The notes: generated by a model not told the origin, from the sequence alone. A stretch of 64,000 nucleotides of DNA from Halobacteriovoraceae bacterium (GCA_002712005.1 PASP01000001.1:136590-200589), one strand, 5' to 3'. Counted from the first letter of the stretch, positions 35,253 through 44,714 are shown. Numbers and translations: made by a program.

Positions 35253-37596
35253 GGATACATCCGTAAATTCTGGAAATTATTTTTCAAGCAAAGATCATCT
35301 CGATCTTAGCATATTGCTCGATATATTATCGCGTTACTTTCATTTTACCCAGTCTCAACATTTAATAAAAGAATCTCCGAAACGACTTTCTCATGAAGAG
35401 ATCGCTCTACTCTATTTTCATCAAGATCAAGTTCAATCTGTAGAGAGTTGGGACACTGAGATAAAAGATCATCTCAATCTTATTCATCCGGATCTAAGTT
35501 TTTCCAAAGTCCGATCAAAACTTTCTCGATTCCAAGTTCTAGATACTAAAGAAATTTACCAAATTTTTAAGTGTATAAATCAATATGGAAAATTAGCAAA
35601 GGCCTTTTCCTTAAAAGGCCATACTCACTTTTCTAAACAAGAAATCGATTCGACCTTTAAATTTGTACGTAAAAATATTCCTCAACTCTTTGATGATAAA
35701 ACAGAAGACATTATCTATTATAAGCACCCCATTCTTTCTCCAATACATTTTAAAATTAAAGAATGTTCAAAACAGATAAGAGAAAAGCTTATCAAAATAA
35801 CTTCTGACTGGTCTAAGAGAGAACTTTTACAAACGCAATCTCATGATATTGTAGATGATCGTTACCTACTTCCAGTACGTTCTGATCGCTATACTTCACA
35901 ACTCGGAAAAATTGTTTATCGCTCAAACACTGGAAACACTCTCTTTGTGGAGCCAAATGCTCTTAGAGAAGTAGCAAATATTAAGATTGAGCTTGAAGCC
36001 CAACTAGAACGAGAGGCACACAAGCTCATTAAAGCTATTTCCGATATGTATGCTGATCAATTCAAAGTTCTTGATAAAATGTTCTCATTCTTTGAAGACC
36101 TAGATCTAGCAAGTGGGCGACTAGCGGCTTCTACAGCACTAGGCTTTTGCAAACCTGATATCGATAAATACGCCAAAAAGTTTTATATCAAAGAACTTTT
36201 TCATCCACTTATTTCAAATCCTGTTAAAAATGACTTCAACCTATTAAAAAAAGATTCAGGACTCCTCATCAGTGGTCCCAACACAGGTGGAAAAACAGTT
36301 CTCTTGAAGTCTCTATCCCTCTGCTTACTTCTCCCTCACTTGGGTTTTCATATTCCAGCTCAAAGTGCGATTATACCTTACTGTGAGAGTCTTCACTTCC
36401 TCAGTCATGATAATCAAGACCTACAAGAAGGATTAAGTAGCTTTAGCTCAGAAGCAATCGTCTATCTCAACTTATTCAAAAATATAAAAAAAGGTGACTC
36501 TGTATTTATAGATGAAATCTTCAATTCAACTTCATCTCTGGAAGCTTCTGAATTAGCTCTTGCTATAATTAAAGAGCTTAAAGAAAGGGGAGTGTTCGTT
36601 TTTATTTCTAGTCACCATGAAAACTTAAAACAATGGGTGTTCCAAGAAAGCTTATTAGAAAGTGCTCATATGGGATTTAAAGATTCCAATAGCACACCTA
36701 CATATATATTGCACCAAGGTTCACCTGGTAAGAGTTATGCAAAAGAAGTTTTTAAAAATCTAGAACGCCATGTACTTGGGTCCAAGTTAATCTCCCAACA
36801 TATTGTTACATCACGTTCCAGTTTTGATGACATTGAGACTAAAATCGCCGAACTTGAAGAAATCGAAAATGAGAAGAGGCTAGGGCAAGAAACTATCAAA
36901 GAGACGCAAGACAGACTCTTAAAGGAAAAGGAATCCATAAAAGGATTACTCGAAATAGAAAAGCAAAAGCTTCAAGAGGCTTTTGATAAAAAGTGGCAAC
37001 AATTAAAAAAGAAAACTCTCGATGAAGCGGAAAAGTCTAAAAAGGGAAGTAGTCGCAGCATTAACAAACTCGCTACTAAACTTAGCGAACTCAACCCTCA
37101 AAAAGAGAATCAAAACCTAGGTATAATTAAAGACCAAGGTCCTGTTGAAAATCCTGAAGTTGGAATGACTGTATTTATTAAAGCCCTTAGTAAAGAAGGT
37201 CAAATCATTGCCGTTTCTGGTAATGGCAAGAAAGTTCAACTCAACTGCAAAGGCTTAAAAGTCTGGCAACCCGTTAGTCAGATTCGCAAAGTAAATCAAA
37301 GTTCAAATAAAAGATCGCAGCAGGTGAGAGTGTCCGTTTCTAAAAGCGAGGATACAAACCGATCTATGTCTCTTGATGCTAGGGGAATGCGAAGAGATGA
37401 GTTTTTACAACAAGCTGAATTGCATATCCTAGATGTTATAAACGGCGATCTTCCTTTTGTTGATATAATCCATGGTCATGGTGACGGGATTTTAAAATCT
37501 TCTTTATATAAGCTTTTGCAACGCTTTAGAGATGATGTTCATTTTGATTTTGTAGAAGGAAATCAAGGTACTACAAGAGTTGAATTAATCCACTGA
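35251..37596 (+). CDS. mutS2: MutS2 ATPase/Smr endonuclease
   Basis: MutS2 is a MutS-like ATPase without the mismatch domain; in Bacillus it splits collided ribosomes and elsewhere it limits recombination. The 781-residue protein has the MutS core, Walker A (LLISGPNTGGKTVLLKSLSL), Walker B (KGDSVFIDEIFNSTSSLEAS), a coiled coil (about residues 530-610), the KOW-like segment and a C-terminal Smr domain (SLDARGMRRDEFLQQAELHI; VDIIHGHGDGILKSSLY; GTTRVELIH). The length is typical. It ends in TGA at the normal family end point and overlaps the convergent lepB by 12 bases. Confidence 0.96.
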   Translation: MDTSVNSGNYFSSKDHLDLSILLDILSRYFHFTQSQHLIKESPKRLSHEEIALLYFHQDQVQSVESWDTEIKDHLNLIHPDLSFSKVRSKLSRFQVLDTKEIYQIFKCINQYGKLAKAFSLKGHTHFSKQEIDSTFKFVRKNIPQLFDDKTEDIIYYKHPILSPIHFKIKECSKQIREKLIKITSDWSKRELLQTQSHDIVDDRYLLPVRSDRYTSQLGKIVYRSNTGNTLFVEPNALREVANIKIELEAQLEREAHKLIKAISDMYADQFKVLDKMFSFFEDLDLASGRLAASTALGFCKPDIDKYAKKFYIKELFHPLISNPVKNDFNLLKKDSGLLISGPNTGGKTVLLKSLSLCLLLPHLGFHIPAQSAIIPYCESLHFLSHDNQDLQEGLSSFSSEAIVYLNLFKNIKKGDSVFIDEIFNSTSSLEASELALAIIKELKERGVFVFISSHHENLKQWVFQESLLESAHMGFKDSNSTPTYILHQGSPGKSYAKEVFKNLERHVLGSKLISQHIVTSRSSFDDIETKIAELEEIENEKRLGQETIKETQDRLLKEKESIKGLLEIEKQKLQEAFDKKWQQLKKKTLDEAEKSKKGSSRSINKLATKLSELNPQKENQNLGIIKDQGPVENPEVGMTVFIKALSKEGQIIAVSGNGKKVQLNCKGLKVWQPVSQIRKVNQSSNKRSQQVRVSVSKSEDTNRSMSLDARGMRRDEFLQQAELHILDVINGDLPFVDIIHGHGDGILKSSLYKLLQRFRDDVHFDFVEGNQGTTRVELIH

Positions 37597-38424
37597 CGTT
37601 CCAATTCTATCAGAGCGAAAAACAATTTCTTTCGTTCCATCTTCAGGCACATCGAGTGACATCCAAATAAGAACCGCCTTCCCCTTGATATACTTGTGAG
37701 GGACAAATCCCCAAAATCTTGAATCATAAGAAAAGTCTCTATTATCACCCATTACAAAATAATGGCCTTCAGGAACAATTTTCTTTTCAGCATTAACCAC
37801 AAAGTAATTATCATTATCAACTTGATAGACGAAGCTTTTATCACCAATATAGGCTCTATAAAAGGATAGATTATTATCTCTGAACTTCTCATCCATAGTT
37901 TCCATATACTTCGTTCCATCAAGCTTAATTGTCTTAACTTTTTCCCCATTGAGATAAACGAACTTATCCTTTATCTCAATGCTGTCACCCGGTAATCCGA
38001 TGACTCTCTTGATGTAGTTAATATTGGGGTCCTTAGGATATTTAAAAACAATAATATCCCCTCTTTTTACAGGTTTTTCATTAAAGAGATAGATAGGGTC
38101 AGAAGAGAAAGTAGAAAGGGTAATATCTGAAAAAGGAACTTTGATTCCGTAAGCAAATTTGTTAACAAGAATAAAGTCACCAATTCGTAATGTCGGTATC
38201 ATCGATCCCGTAGGTATTTTAAAAGGCTCGTAAACAACAGATCTGAAAATGATAACAGATATAAAGATACTTAAAATAATTACTATTTCTTTAAGATAAC
38301 TTTTTGTTTTAAAACGACGACTAACCTGTTCTTCGACATTGATCTTTTCTTGATTCAGATCACTCGATTCATCAACTAGTTCATTTTCATTTGAATTTAA
38401 ATCTGAATTATTAGGGGTTTCCAT
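37585..38424 (-). CDS. lepB: Signal peptidase I
   Basis: LepB removes signal peptides of exported proteins at the inner membrane. The 279-residue protein has one N-terminal membrane segment (IVIILSIFISVIIFRSVVY), the catalytic Ser in PTGSMIPTLRIGDFILVNK, the catalytic Lys in INYIKRVIGLPGD, and the GDNRDFSYDSRFWGFVP box. The start overlaps the stop of the upstream transpeptidase gene by one base (TAATG). Confidence 0.97.
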   Translation of the reverse strand: METPNNSDLNSNENELVDESSDLNQEKINVEEQVSRRFKTKSYLKEIVIILSIFISVIIFRSVVYEPFKIPTGSMIPTLRIGDFILVNKFAYGIKVPFSDITLSTFSSDPIYLFNEKPVKRGDIIVFKYPKDPNINYIKRVIGLPGDSIEIKDKFVYLNGEKVKTIKLDGTKYMETMDEKFRDNNLSFYRAYIGDKSFVYQVDNDNYFVVNAEKKIVPEGHYFVMGDNRDFSYDSRFWGFVPHKYIKGKAVLIWMSLDVPEDGTKEIVFRSDRIGTSVD

Positions 38425-39683
38425 TAGGAACCTTTAGTCACGAGTCTTTTATTCACTTCTTTTAACTCATCCTCAAGGCTATCCATATAAGCTTCAATTA
38501 CCTTTTTTGCGATGAAAGAAGACTTATAATACCATTTTTTTCCATTTACGTTCATTATAGCTATAGATATTCCATTTTTAGTTAAGTCCTTAAACTTACT
38601 TTCCTCGCTTGGTTTAGCGTAGAGGGCCATCCAATCTCTTTTGTCATAGGGTGTCCCCCCAGTAATACTTCCTGTTTTAGCTCCCACAACAAAATGTTTT
38701 TTAATGGTTCTTCCTATTCTGCCTCTTGTTACTGCTCTTGCTGTTCCTCTTTGTGTAGTATATTCCATCATTTTAGCGAGATCAGCAGAAGTGGCCTTCT
38801 TCAAAATCTGCTTCTTTGTATCTTTGTAATCGATTGATTGCTCACCCATTTGAACCGATTTTATTATTTTTGGATTTTTGAGAATTCCATTATTTGCAAC
38901 GACAGAAGCAATTGCAGCTGCATGAACAGGTGAAATGACTGTTTTCTTATTAAATCCAGATGCTAACTCGGCCAACTGATATTGGGACTCTGGCATAATA
39001 AATTGGCTCGGACCGAGATTAAAATCATTCATGAGTTCTTTATTAAATCCAAATTTAAAAGCTGTTTTGAAAATTGATTGACCATTTGTTTTATTGATTG
39101 CGGCCTTCCCAAAAATTACATTATTGGAATAGGCAAAAGCCTTTTTAAAACTAATCCATCTCGTCCAACGACTTATCTTATTTTTGAGTTGATATTTATA
39201 AAGTGTCGTTCCCCTTCCTCTGTAACTAAACTTTGTAGATGGATCTATGTCACCATTTTCTAATAAGTCCGCGGTTGTAACAATTTTGAAGAGGGAAGCA
39301 GAGGGGTGGGTACTCGTAAAGGGTAGCCTATAGTTTATCTCTCTAGAGTTTCTATCTATTCCTGCAAAGGCCAATAGATTTCCCGTTGAGTTATCCATAA
39401 TCACGACTGCCGAATAGTCAGAAGGATATCTCTTTAAGATTTTCTCAAGTCTTTTTTGTAGGTTTTGATTTATCGTAAAATCCAGATCAATTTTCTTGTC
39501 ATCATAAACTAAAGATTCAGGTATCTTTGTCTCATTTGTAATGACATGACTAACCGACCCTCTCACATAATTCTTAACCCTTGAGATCTCTTCTCGTTTC
39601 TTTTCTTCGAGATGATCTGTAACGGTTATGTATAGAGGACCTACAGATAATAAAACTAGCGCTATAATTATTTTTACTTTCAT
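38424..39683 (-). CDS. Penicillin-binding transpeptidase-domain protein
   Basis: This is a 419-residue single-domain PBP with an N-terminal signal anchor (IIIALVLLSVGPLYITVTD). The transpeptidase motifs are SLFK (catalytic Ser, in THPSASLFKIVTTADLL), SNN (AYSNNVIFGKAAIN) and KTG (VVGAKTGSITGG). It lacks the PBP dimerisation or glycosyltransferase domain, so it is smaller than FtsI/PBP2 and may be a lineage-specific D,D-transpeptidase acting on the cell's own or, in a predator, another cell wall; the latter is speculation. Confidence 0.85.
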   Translation of the reverse strand: MKVKIIIALVLLSVGPLYITVTDHLEEKKREEISRVKNYVRGSVSHVITNETKIPESLVYDDKKIDLDFTINQNLQKRLEKILKRYPSDYSAVVIMDNSTGNLLAFAGIDRNSREINYRLPFTSTHPSASLFKIVTTADLLENGDIDPSTKFSYRGRGTTLYKYQLKNKISRWTRWISFKKAFAYSNNVIFGKAAINKTNGQSIFKTAFKFGFNKELMNDFNLGPSQFIMPESQYQLAELASGFNKKTVISPVHAAAIASVVANNGILKNPKIIKSVQMGEQSIDYKDTKKQILKKATSADLAKMMEYTTQRGTARAVTRGRIGRTIKKHFVVGAKTGSITGGTPYDKRDWMALYAKPSEESKFKDLTKNGISIAIMNVNGKKWYYKSSFIAKKVIEAYMDSLEDELKEVNKRLVTKGS

Positions 39684-39696
39684 AGCCTATAGTTTA

Positions 39697-40290
39697 TTAC
39701 GGTTGGTATTTTTTTCCTATGACAAAAAACTCTTTTGATACAGATCTTGTCGATTTTGGTTTTAAAAAGTGATATTCACCAAATACATTTTTTTGTTCTT
39801 TTAAAAATACTTGAGCTTGGTGAGAGTCAAAAACTTTAATTACAAAGTTTCCACCTGGTTTTAAAAATACAGGTAGAATGTGAAATACTTCTTCTACTAA
39901 GTTTAATGAACGGTCCTGATCTACAGACCTAATTCCTGTTGTATTAGGGGCCATATCAGAAATAACGACATCAAATATTTCATCTTCTTCAAGGTCTTCA
40001 GGCTTAGCAACATCAAATATAGACTTTTCAAAAAGCTTCACATTTCTCAATGTAGTTAACTTTTTATTCACAGGCTTTATATCAATACCTACAACTTTAC
40101 CTTCGTCTCCCACACATTTTGCTGTGAACTGTGTCCAAGATCCAGGATGATATCCTAAGTCCACAACCCTTTGGCCTTTGGAAAATATTTTATATTTCTG
40201 ATCAATCTCTTCTAACTTGTAGACGCTCCTAGCCAGAAAGTTTTCTTTCTTTGCTTTTTTAAAATAGTGATCTTTAACTTTAAAGCCCAC
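39697..40290 (-). CDS. rlmE: 23S rRNA 2'-O-ribose methyltransferase RlmE
   Basis: RlmE (RrmJ/FtsJ) methylates U2552 of 23S rRNA in the 50S subunit. I choose GTG 40290 as the start because a perfect AGGAGG lies six bases before it and the protein (197 aa) then matches the family length; an ATG 84 bases upstream adds unrelated sequence. Motifs are LARSVYKLEEIDQKYKIF with the first catalytic Lys, VVDLGYHPGSWTQF (AdoMet site), VISDMAPNTTGIRSVDQDRS with catalytic Asp, and the later FVIKVFDSHQ Lys. Confidence 0.93.
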   Translation of the reverse strand: MGFKVKDHYFKKAKKENFLARSVYKLEEIDQKYKIFSKGQRVVDLGYHPGSWTQFTAKCVGDEGKVVGIDIKPVNKKLTTLRNVKLFEKSIFDVAKPEDLEEDEIFDVVISDMAPNTTGIRSVDQDRSLNLVEEVFHILPVFLKPGGNFVIKVFDSHQAQVFLKEQKNVFGEYHFLKPKSTRSVSKEFFVIGKKYQP

Positions 40291-40366
40291 GAGGAACCTC
40301 CTAATGATTAAACCTTTCATTGATGCGATGAAAATAAACTCGCATTTCTTACATTTATTTTCAAAG

Positions 40367-40620
40367 TTTTCCACAAAGTTGTGAAAAATATCCTTAATAA
40401 TTTTCTAAAAAATCTGTTTTTTATCTTGACTTGAATACTTTATCCACAAAAAAACCTAAGTTATCCACATTTTTACCACCATACGCTGAGTCAAGCGATA
40501 ACTCAGCGTAATAAAAATTACGTTTAAAAACAGATAGTTATAGGGATGCGGCCAATCATACGCTAAATAACAATTAATGATTCCCCATTTTAATTAACAT
40601 TTTCAGGCGAGTTATTCACA
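40367..40620 (+). promoter_or_regulatory. DnaA-box cluster
   Basis: Three 9-mers match the DnaA consensus TTATNCACA exactly and in the same orientation: TTATCCACA at 40440-40448 and 40461-40469, and TTATTCACA at 40612-40620. One-mismatch versions lie at 40367-40375 (TTTTCCACA) and on the other strand at 40380-40388. Binding sites for DnaA are probable; the function is open. Confidence 0.5.
40482..40510. repeat. Perfect 10-bp inverted repeat
   Basis: TACGCTGAGT (40482-40491) and ACTCAGCGTA (40501-40510) are exact reverse complements around a nine-base centre. No T run follows on either strand, so it is not an obvious terminator. It sits between the DnaA-box matches. Confidence 0.7.
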
Positions 40621-40674
40621 TTTTTAGAGAATCTTAACAAATCTTTCACTGTCAGAGGGTCAGCTTGCTACCGT

Positions 40675-42177
40675 CTACCACTGCTGAAACGTTCTTAGAA
40701 TCACTTTCACCCTTCCTTCGAAGTGAGAATCGAGCAGGCAGATGAGAATATAGATAAGATAAATCATATTTCTACTTGAGCGAAAGCGACTCATTGTTTG
40801 AAAAATAAGCTCTAGAGGTATCAAGCTAAGTGTCGTCAGCATCCACATGATAGAGAATCCACCGAAAATACCTGAGCCCGTAACTAAGTTAAACAAAGAA
40901 AGAATTACTACGCTTACACCGGTATATCTAAGATAATCTTTATCCAGCTTGAAGTTCTTAAGAAGAGACCAGTTAAAATCTTTATAAACCATAAATCCTA
41001 AAATCAATCCCAATGGTGAAAGGGCAAAGAATGCTTTTCTTTGAAAGATAGTTGAGATTTCTTCTAAGTAACTATGTCCTAAATTTATCATTGAGAAGTT
41101 TCTTGTTGTCGTCACAAGCACAATTAATAGAGAGAGAACAAGGCCAAAACTTGCATAACGAAAGAGCTGTCTTTTGAACCAGTTTGTTTTGTCATTTAAA
41201 AAATAGAAAATCAAAATCAAATGAGGAACCCATAGAGCAAACCACAATTTATTAATGAGAACTCCATACATTCCAACGAGCCCAAAAAATAATCCTGTTC
41301 TGTATGTAGAGCTTCTTATAACCCAGAGAAGGCTCCACACCCATAAAAGTGAATATGTAGTAGTGATAGAAGCACCAAAGTCTGCAACTAAAAGCTTTGT
41401 CCATGACCAGCTTGAAAGAAGTGCAAAGATACCTAATAGGGCCAAGCGTCTAGATAAGATAAAGCGCAATAGGGCATAGAAACAAAATAAAAATAAACCA
41501 AGATTAACAAAGTAGAAATGGAGACTCCATGCAAGTCTAAACAGGTCTTCATACTTTAGAAAAGGGTAGTAATTAACCTTTAAGAAATTCCAATAAATAG
41601 GAGATATATGTTCATTGGGGTCAAAGAATAATTTCAAGGCTTCTTGATTATTTATCGTGGGCAAATCAGGAATAGAAAAAATAAATAGGGTAAGAATCAA
41701 TGTAACGAGAGTTTTCTCAAATGAATCAAGATATCTAAACTCAGTGAAGTTTGAGCTCATTGATTCCCGAATGATCTTCCCTCGAGTTGGCCAAGAATAG
41801 AAAATACCTAGAGAGGCCCATGTTATCCAAAAGGCATTATAAATCCATTTACCTGGTAGATAGCTTAGAAAATTAAAGTATATAAAGAAGAAGAACATTC
41901 CCAAGAAGACTCTATATACAAGTCTGTCCATGGAGCTATTCACTCTAAAATATATTTTTAAACGATGATCGATCTCTTTACCCAAAAAGAACCACTGACT
42001 GCATATAAAGAGGATAAATAGTGAAATCGCTACGGCCTGCAATGCGGGTGAAGCCAACATCGTTTTCGGGATCCAAATAGGTAAAAGAAGGAAAGAAAAG
42101 TATGTAACTACCCGAATTAAAAAGAATTTTGATTTTAAATAGAGGATACCCGACTTAGGGGCTAAAGTATTTGCCAT
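40675..42177 (-). CDS. Polytopic inner-membrane protein, about 500 aa
   Basis: This protein has about twelve hydrophobic helices over its whole length and short charged loops. A loop near residues 170-200 (PTINNQEALKLFFDPNEHIS) is followed by further helices, a layout reminiscent of GT-C fold glycosyltransferases of the PMT/ArnT type, although I see no certain DD or DE motif. I prefer ATG 42177 (MANTLAPKSG) over the ATG at 42249, which would add 24 residues translated from the leader. It lies beside the flagellar/sugar island but on the opposite strand, so a surface-glycan role is only a suggestion. Confidence 0.6.
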   Translation of the reverse strand: MANTLAPKSGILYLKSKFFLIRVVTYFSFLLLPIWIPKTMLASPALQAVAISLFILFICSQWFFLGKEIDHRLKIYFRVNSSMDRLVYRVFLGMFFFFIYFNFLSYLPGKWIYNAFWITWASLGIFYSWPTRGKIIRESMSSNFTEFRYLDSFEKTLVTLILTLFIFSIPDLPTINNQEALKLFFDPNEHISPIYWNFLKVNYYPFLKYEDLFRLAWSLHFYFVNLGLFLFCFYALLRFILSRRLALLGIFALLSSWSWTKLLVADFGASITTTYSLLWVWSLLWVIRSSTYRTGLFFGLVGMYGVLINKLWFALWVPHLILIFYFLNDKTNWFKRQLFRYASFGLVLSLLIVLVTTTRNFSMINLGHSYLEEISTIFQRKAFFALSPLGLILGFMVYKDFNWSLLKNFKLDKDYLRYTGVSVVILSLFNLVTGSGIFGGFSIMWMLTTLSLIPLELIFQTMSRFRSSRNMIYLIYILICLLDSHFEGRVKVILRTFQQW

Positions 42178-42234
42178 ATTACCCGATAATATTAGTACAA
42201 CATTTGACCAACTGTTGTTCTCGTACATTAAATT

Positions 42235-42268
42235 AGGCCGGTACCCCAAATACCGGCCTTTTTTTTTC
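42235..42268 (+). terminator. Strong intrinsic terminator with no evident upstream gene
   Basis: AGGCCGGTA (42235-42243) pairs with TACCGGCCT (42251-42259) and is followed by nine T on the + strand. No + strand gene precedes it; the upstream DNA is the start of a minus-strand gene. It may end antisense transcription or a small RNA. Confidence 0.8.
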
Positions 42269-42417
42269 TATTGTAGGGCCTTTCCCATAAGATGCAACGA
42301 AATCAGTAAATTACCCTTGGACTAAGGAATTATTTGCGCTGCTTCCAAAGCACCCATGCTCTCTGATAAAATAGAAGAAGCTGTCTATAATGGGCCATTG
42401 CTAGGAGGGCAAAACCA

Positions 42418-43809
42418 TTGGGTATTTCGTTTGGATCCATTAATACTGGGCTCCCAAAAGATATTGTTAAACAAATCATGGAAGCCGAGAAAATTCCATT
42501 AAAGAAAATGGAATCCCGTAAAGGGAAGTTTGGGGACAAGAAGGCCCTCGTGGATCAATTGACCCAACTTTTTCAAGACCTCAAAGGAAATATTCTCGCA
42601 AATGGTAACTCTCGCTCCCTAAGAGAATTAAAGTACGATACCAATGAAAACCTTGTCGGCGTTACCATTGATAAGAATCTCGCTAGCCCAGCCAACTATC
42701 AATTTGAAGTTGTTAGCTTGGCCCAGAAATCCTCTGCTCTAAGCTCAGGCTTTTCTGATAAAGATGAAAGTTATGTAGGGGTTGGATATATTCAGTACTC
42801 CTTGCCTAATGGTGAAAGTAGAGAGATCTACGTCGACTCAGATAATGCAAGTCTTACAGGTATCGCAAAGCTTATAAATAAAGAATCTAATAATGGTATG
42901 CACGCAACCGTTATTAATGATGGCTCAGGTACAGATACACCTTGGAGACTTCTACTCAGTTTAGATGAAACAGGTGACGGACAAAGAGCAGACTTTCCCT
43001 ATTTCTACTTTGTAGATGGAGAAGAAGACTTATACTTAGAACAAGAACGACCAGCACAAGATGCGGTTATCAAGGTCGATGGGTTTGAGATTGAAGTTCC
43101 AGAAAATAAAGTCAAAGACATTATCCCTGGAGTTACTATTGATCTTAAAAAGGCCAAGCCTGGTGAAGAGTTCTCTCTTAAAGTAAGTGAAGATACAGCA
43201 GCCGTTTCAGATAAAATTAAATCCTTTGTCGATTCGATAAACTCTATTCTGTCCTTTATCAAGCAACAGAATACTCTCGATGAAAATTCAGATACATCTC
43301 GTACATTAGGTGGAGACATCCTACTGCAAACAATCGAAGGTCGATTAAGACGCGTTGTATTCCAAGATGTAGAAACCAGTAAGGGAATGAAAAGAATTGG
43401 AGACATAGGGATTACATTTCAAAGAGATGGTTCCCTAAGTTTAGATCAAAAGAAGTTTGATGCTGTATTAGCCGATGACTACAGCCTCGTATCTGAAGTC
43501 CTCACCGGTAGATTTAAGGAAGATGGAACCAAGAGTAGTGGTTTTATAGATAATCTAAATGAATTTGTCGGTATGGCGCTCAGATTTCCAAATGGAGTAC
43601 TAACTACTCGTAAAAAAGGTCTTGAAAGTAAGATGGACCAAATCGATCGTCGAATCAGTCAAAAACAAAGAATGCTTGAACAGAAAGAAAAGAATTTAAA
43701 AGATAAATTTGCTCGGTTAGAGGGAACAATTGCTCGAATTCAGTCACAAGGAGCCGGTGTATCGGCACTTGGTGCCGCCCCTACTAATGCAGTCACACAA
43801 CTGGGATAA
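42418..43809 (+). CDS. fliD: Flagellar filament cap protein FliD
   Basis: FliD caps the growing filament and folds exported flagellin. The 463-residue protein has the FliD N-terminal domain (GLPKDIVKQIMEAEKIPLKK; ASPANYQFEVVSLAQKSSAL), the beta middle part and a C-terminal coiled coil (KKGLESKMDQIDRRISQKQR). The start is TTG 42418, seven bases after AGGAGGGC. It heads a + strand run with fliS. I found no clear FliA-type promoter in its leader. Confidence 0.93.
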   Translation: MGISFGSINTGLPKDIVKQIMEAEKIPLKKMESRKGKFGDKKALVDQLTQLFQDLKGNILANGNSRSLRELKYDTNENLVGVTIDKNLASPANYQFEVVSLAQKSSALSSGFSDKDESYVGVGYIQYSLPNGESREIYVDSDNASLTGIAKLINKESNNGMHATVINDGSGTDTPWRLLLSLDETGDGQRADFPYFYFVDGEEDLYLEQERPAQDAVIKVDGFEIEVPENKVKDIIPGVTIDLKKAKPGEEFSLKVSEDTAAVSDKIKSFVDSINSILSFIKQQNTLDENSDTSRTLGGDILLQTIEGRLRRVVFQDVETSKGMKRIGDIGITFQRDGSLSLDQKKFDAVLADDYSLVSEVLTGRFKEDGTKSSGFIDNLNEFVGMALRFPNGVLTTRKKGLESKMDQIDRRISQKQRMLEQKEKNLKDKFARLEGTIARIQSQGAGVSALGAAPTNAVTQLG

Positions 43810-43830
43810 TAATTTAAGCAGGAGGCTCAA

Positions 43831-44238
43831 ATGAGTTATGGTTTAGGTGCATATAAGAAAACATCCATTCACACGGCCAGTAAGGAACAAATCCTACTAA
43901 TGCTTTATCAAGCTGCAATTAAGAATTGTAAGAAAGCGATTGAGGCCATTGAAGCAAAGCAAATTGCTAAAAAAGGTGAATATATTGGAAAGCTCCAAGA
44001 TATTGTTATCGAACTTAATAATAGCTTAGATCACGAAGTTGGTGGACAAGTCGCTGAAGAACTTTCGTCACTTTACGATTACCTATTATATTCCTCTACC
44101 CAGGCTAATATTAAAATTGATAAGGAACCACTTGTTGGATGCCTTCAAGTTTTAAATACCCTTTATGAAGGATGGGCAGAGGCCGTTAAACAAGTTCGTA
44201 AAGAAAAAGGCGCAGCAGCTAAAGAATCTGCAAAGTAG
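43831..44238 (+). CDS. fliS: Flagellin export chaperone FliS
   Basis: FliS binds flagellin in the cytoplasm before export. The 135-residue four-helix protein has the family opening (YGLGAYKKTSIHTASKEQIL followed by LMLYQAAIKNCKKA) and the conserved end (LVGCLQVLNTLYEGWAEAVK). AGGAGG precedes ATG 43831. It follows fliD by 21 bases, the standard fliD-fliS order. Confidence 0.95.
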   Translation: MSYGLGAYKKTSIHTASKEQILLMLYQAAIKNCKKAIEAIEAKQIAKKGEYIGKLQDIVIELNNSLDHEVGGQVAEELSSLYDYLLYSSTQANIKIDKEPLVGCLQVLNTLYEGWAEAVKQVRKEKGAAAKESAK

Positions 44239-44262
44239 TCTATTTCATTTGAGAGGATATTT

Positions 44263-44670
44263 ATGATTGATAATCTAATTCAAAGACTTCAAGTTTTCAC
44301 AGACCGCTTGGACCAAGGTTCTAAGTGTACATATAATATTCTCAAATCTATCCAGCATGGAGACTGGGATGCTGTAGAGTTTGATACAATCAATCGGGCC
44401 CGTATTCTCAACATCATTGCTACAGATCAAGCTTATATTGAGAAGGTTATTAATAACCTTATTGATGAAGAGGTTACTCCCAGTAATATTAATCTTATTA
44501 AAAGTTGGGCTTTCGACACTCAAGCATGGATTGATAAGACGGCCTATCTTGATGATAAAATCATTGATGCCCTTAATAATTCTAAGGATGAAATCACCAA
44601 AGATCTTGCTGGATTATTTAAATCTAAACAAGCATTTCGAGGCTACAATCTCAACGACGTTACTCGTTAA
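44263..44670 (+). CDS. Small helical flagellar-cluster protein (FlgN/FliT-like)
   Basis: This is a 135-residue all-helical protein without signal or membrane segments (IQRLQVFTDRLDQGSKCTYN; IEKVINNLIDEEVTPSNIN; LINLIKSWAFDTQAWIDK-like region). Its size, helical content and place directly after fliS fit a FliT or FlgN-type export chaperone, but the sequence shows no firm signature. GAGAGGA precedes ATG 44263. An intrinsic terminator follows, so fliD-fliS and this gene form one unit. Confidence 0.65.
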   Translation: MIDNLIQRLQVFTDRLDQGSKCTYNILKSIQHGDWDAVEFDTINRARILNIIATDQAYIEKVINNLIDEEVTPSNINLIKSWAFDTQAWIDKTAYLDDKIIDALNNSKDEITKDLAGLFKSKQAFRGYNLNDVTR

Positions 44671-44714
44671 TAGCCGACAAAAGAACTAGGTAATAAATTC
44701 CCCTACTATTTCCA

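Larger units (their letters stand above)
40291..40674. other. 384-base AT-rich intergenic region
   Basis: This is the longest gap without a recognised gene. It holds several DnaA-box-like 9-mers, a perfect 10-bp inverted repeat and an AT-rich stretch at about 40389-40440. No ORF of note, tRNA or terminator was seen. It separates rlmE from the polytopic membrane protein, both on the minus strand. Confidence 0.6.

Noticed and set aside
40291-40674. Chromosomal replication origin
   Set aside because: DnaA boxes are present, but dnaA, dnaN, gyrB or rpmH are not nearby and the base skew judged by eye does not change sign there.
43005-43406. 133-residue minus-strand ORF inside fliD
   Set aside because: It is a reverse-frame shadow of fliD with no ribosome site or recognisable domain.
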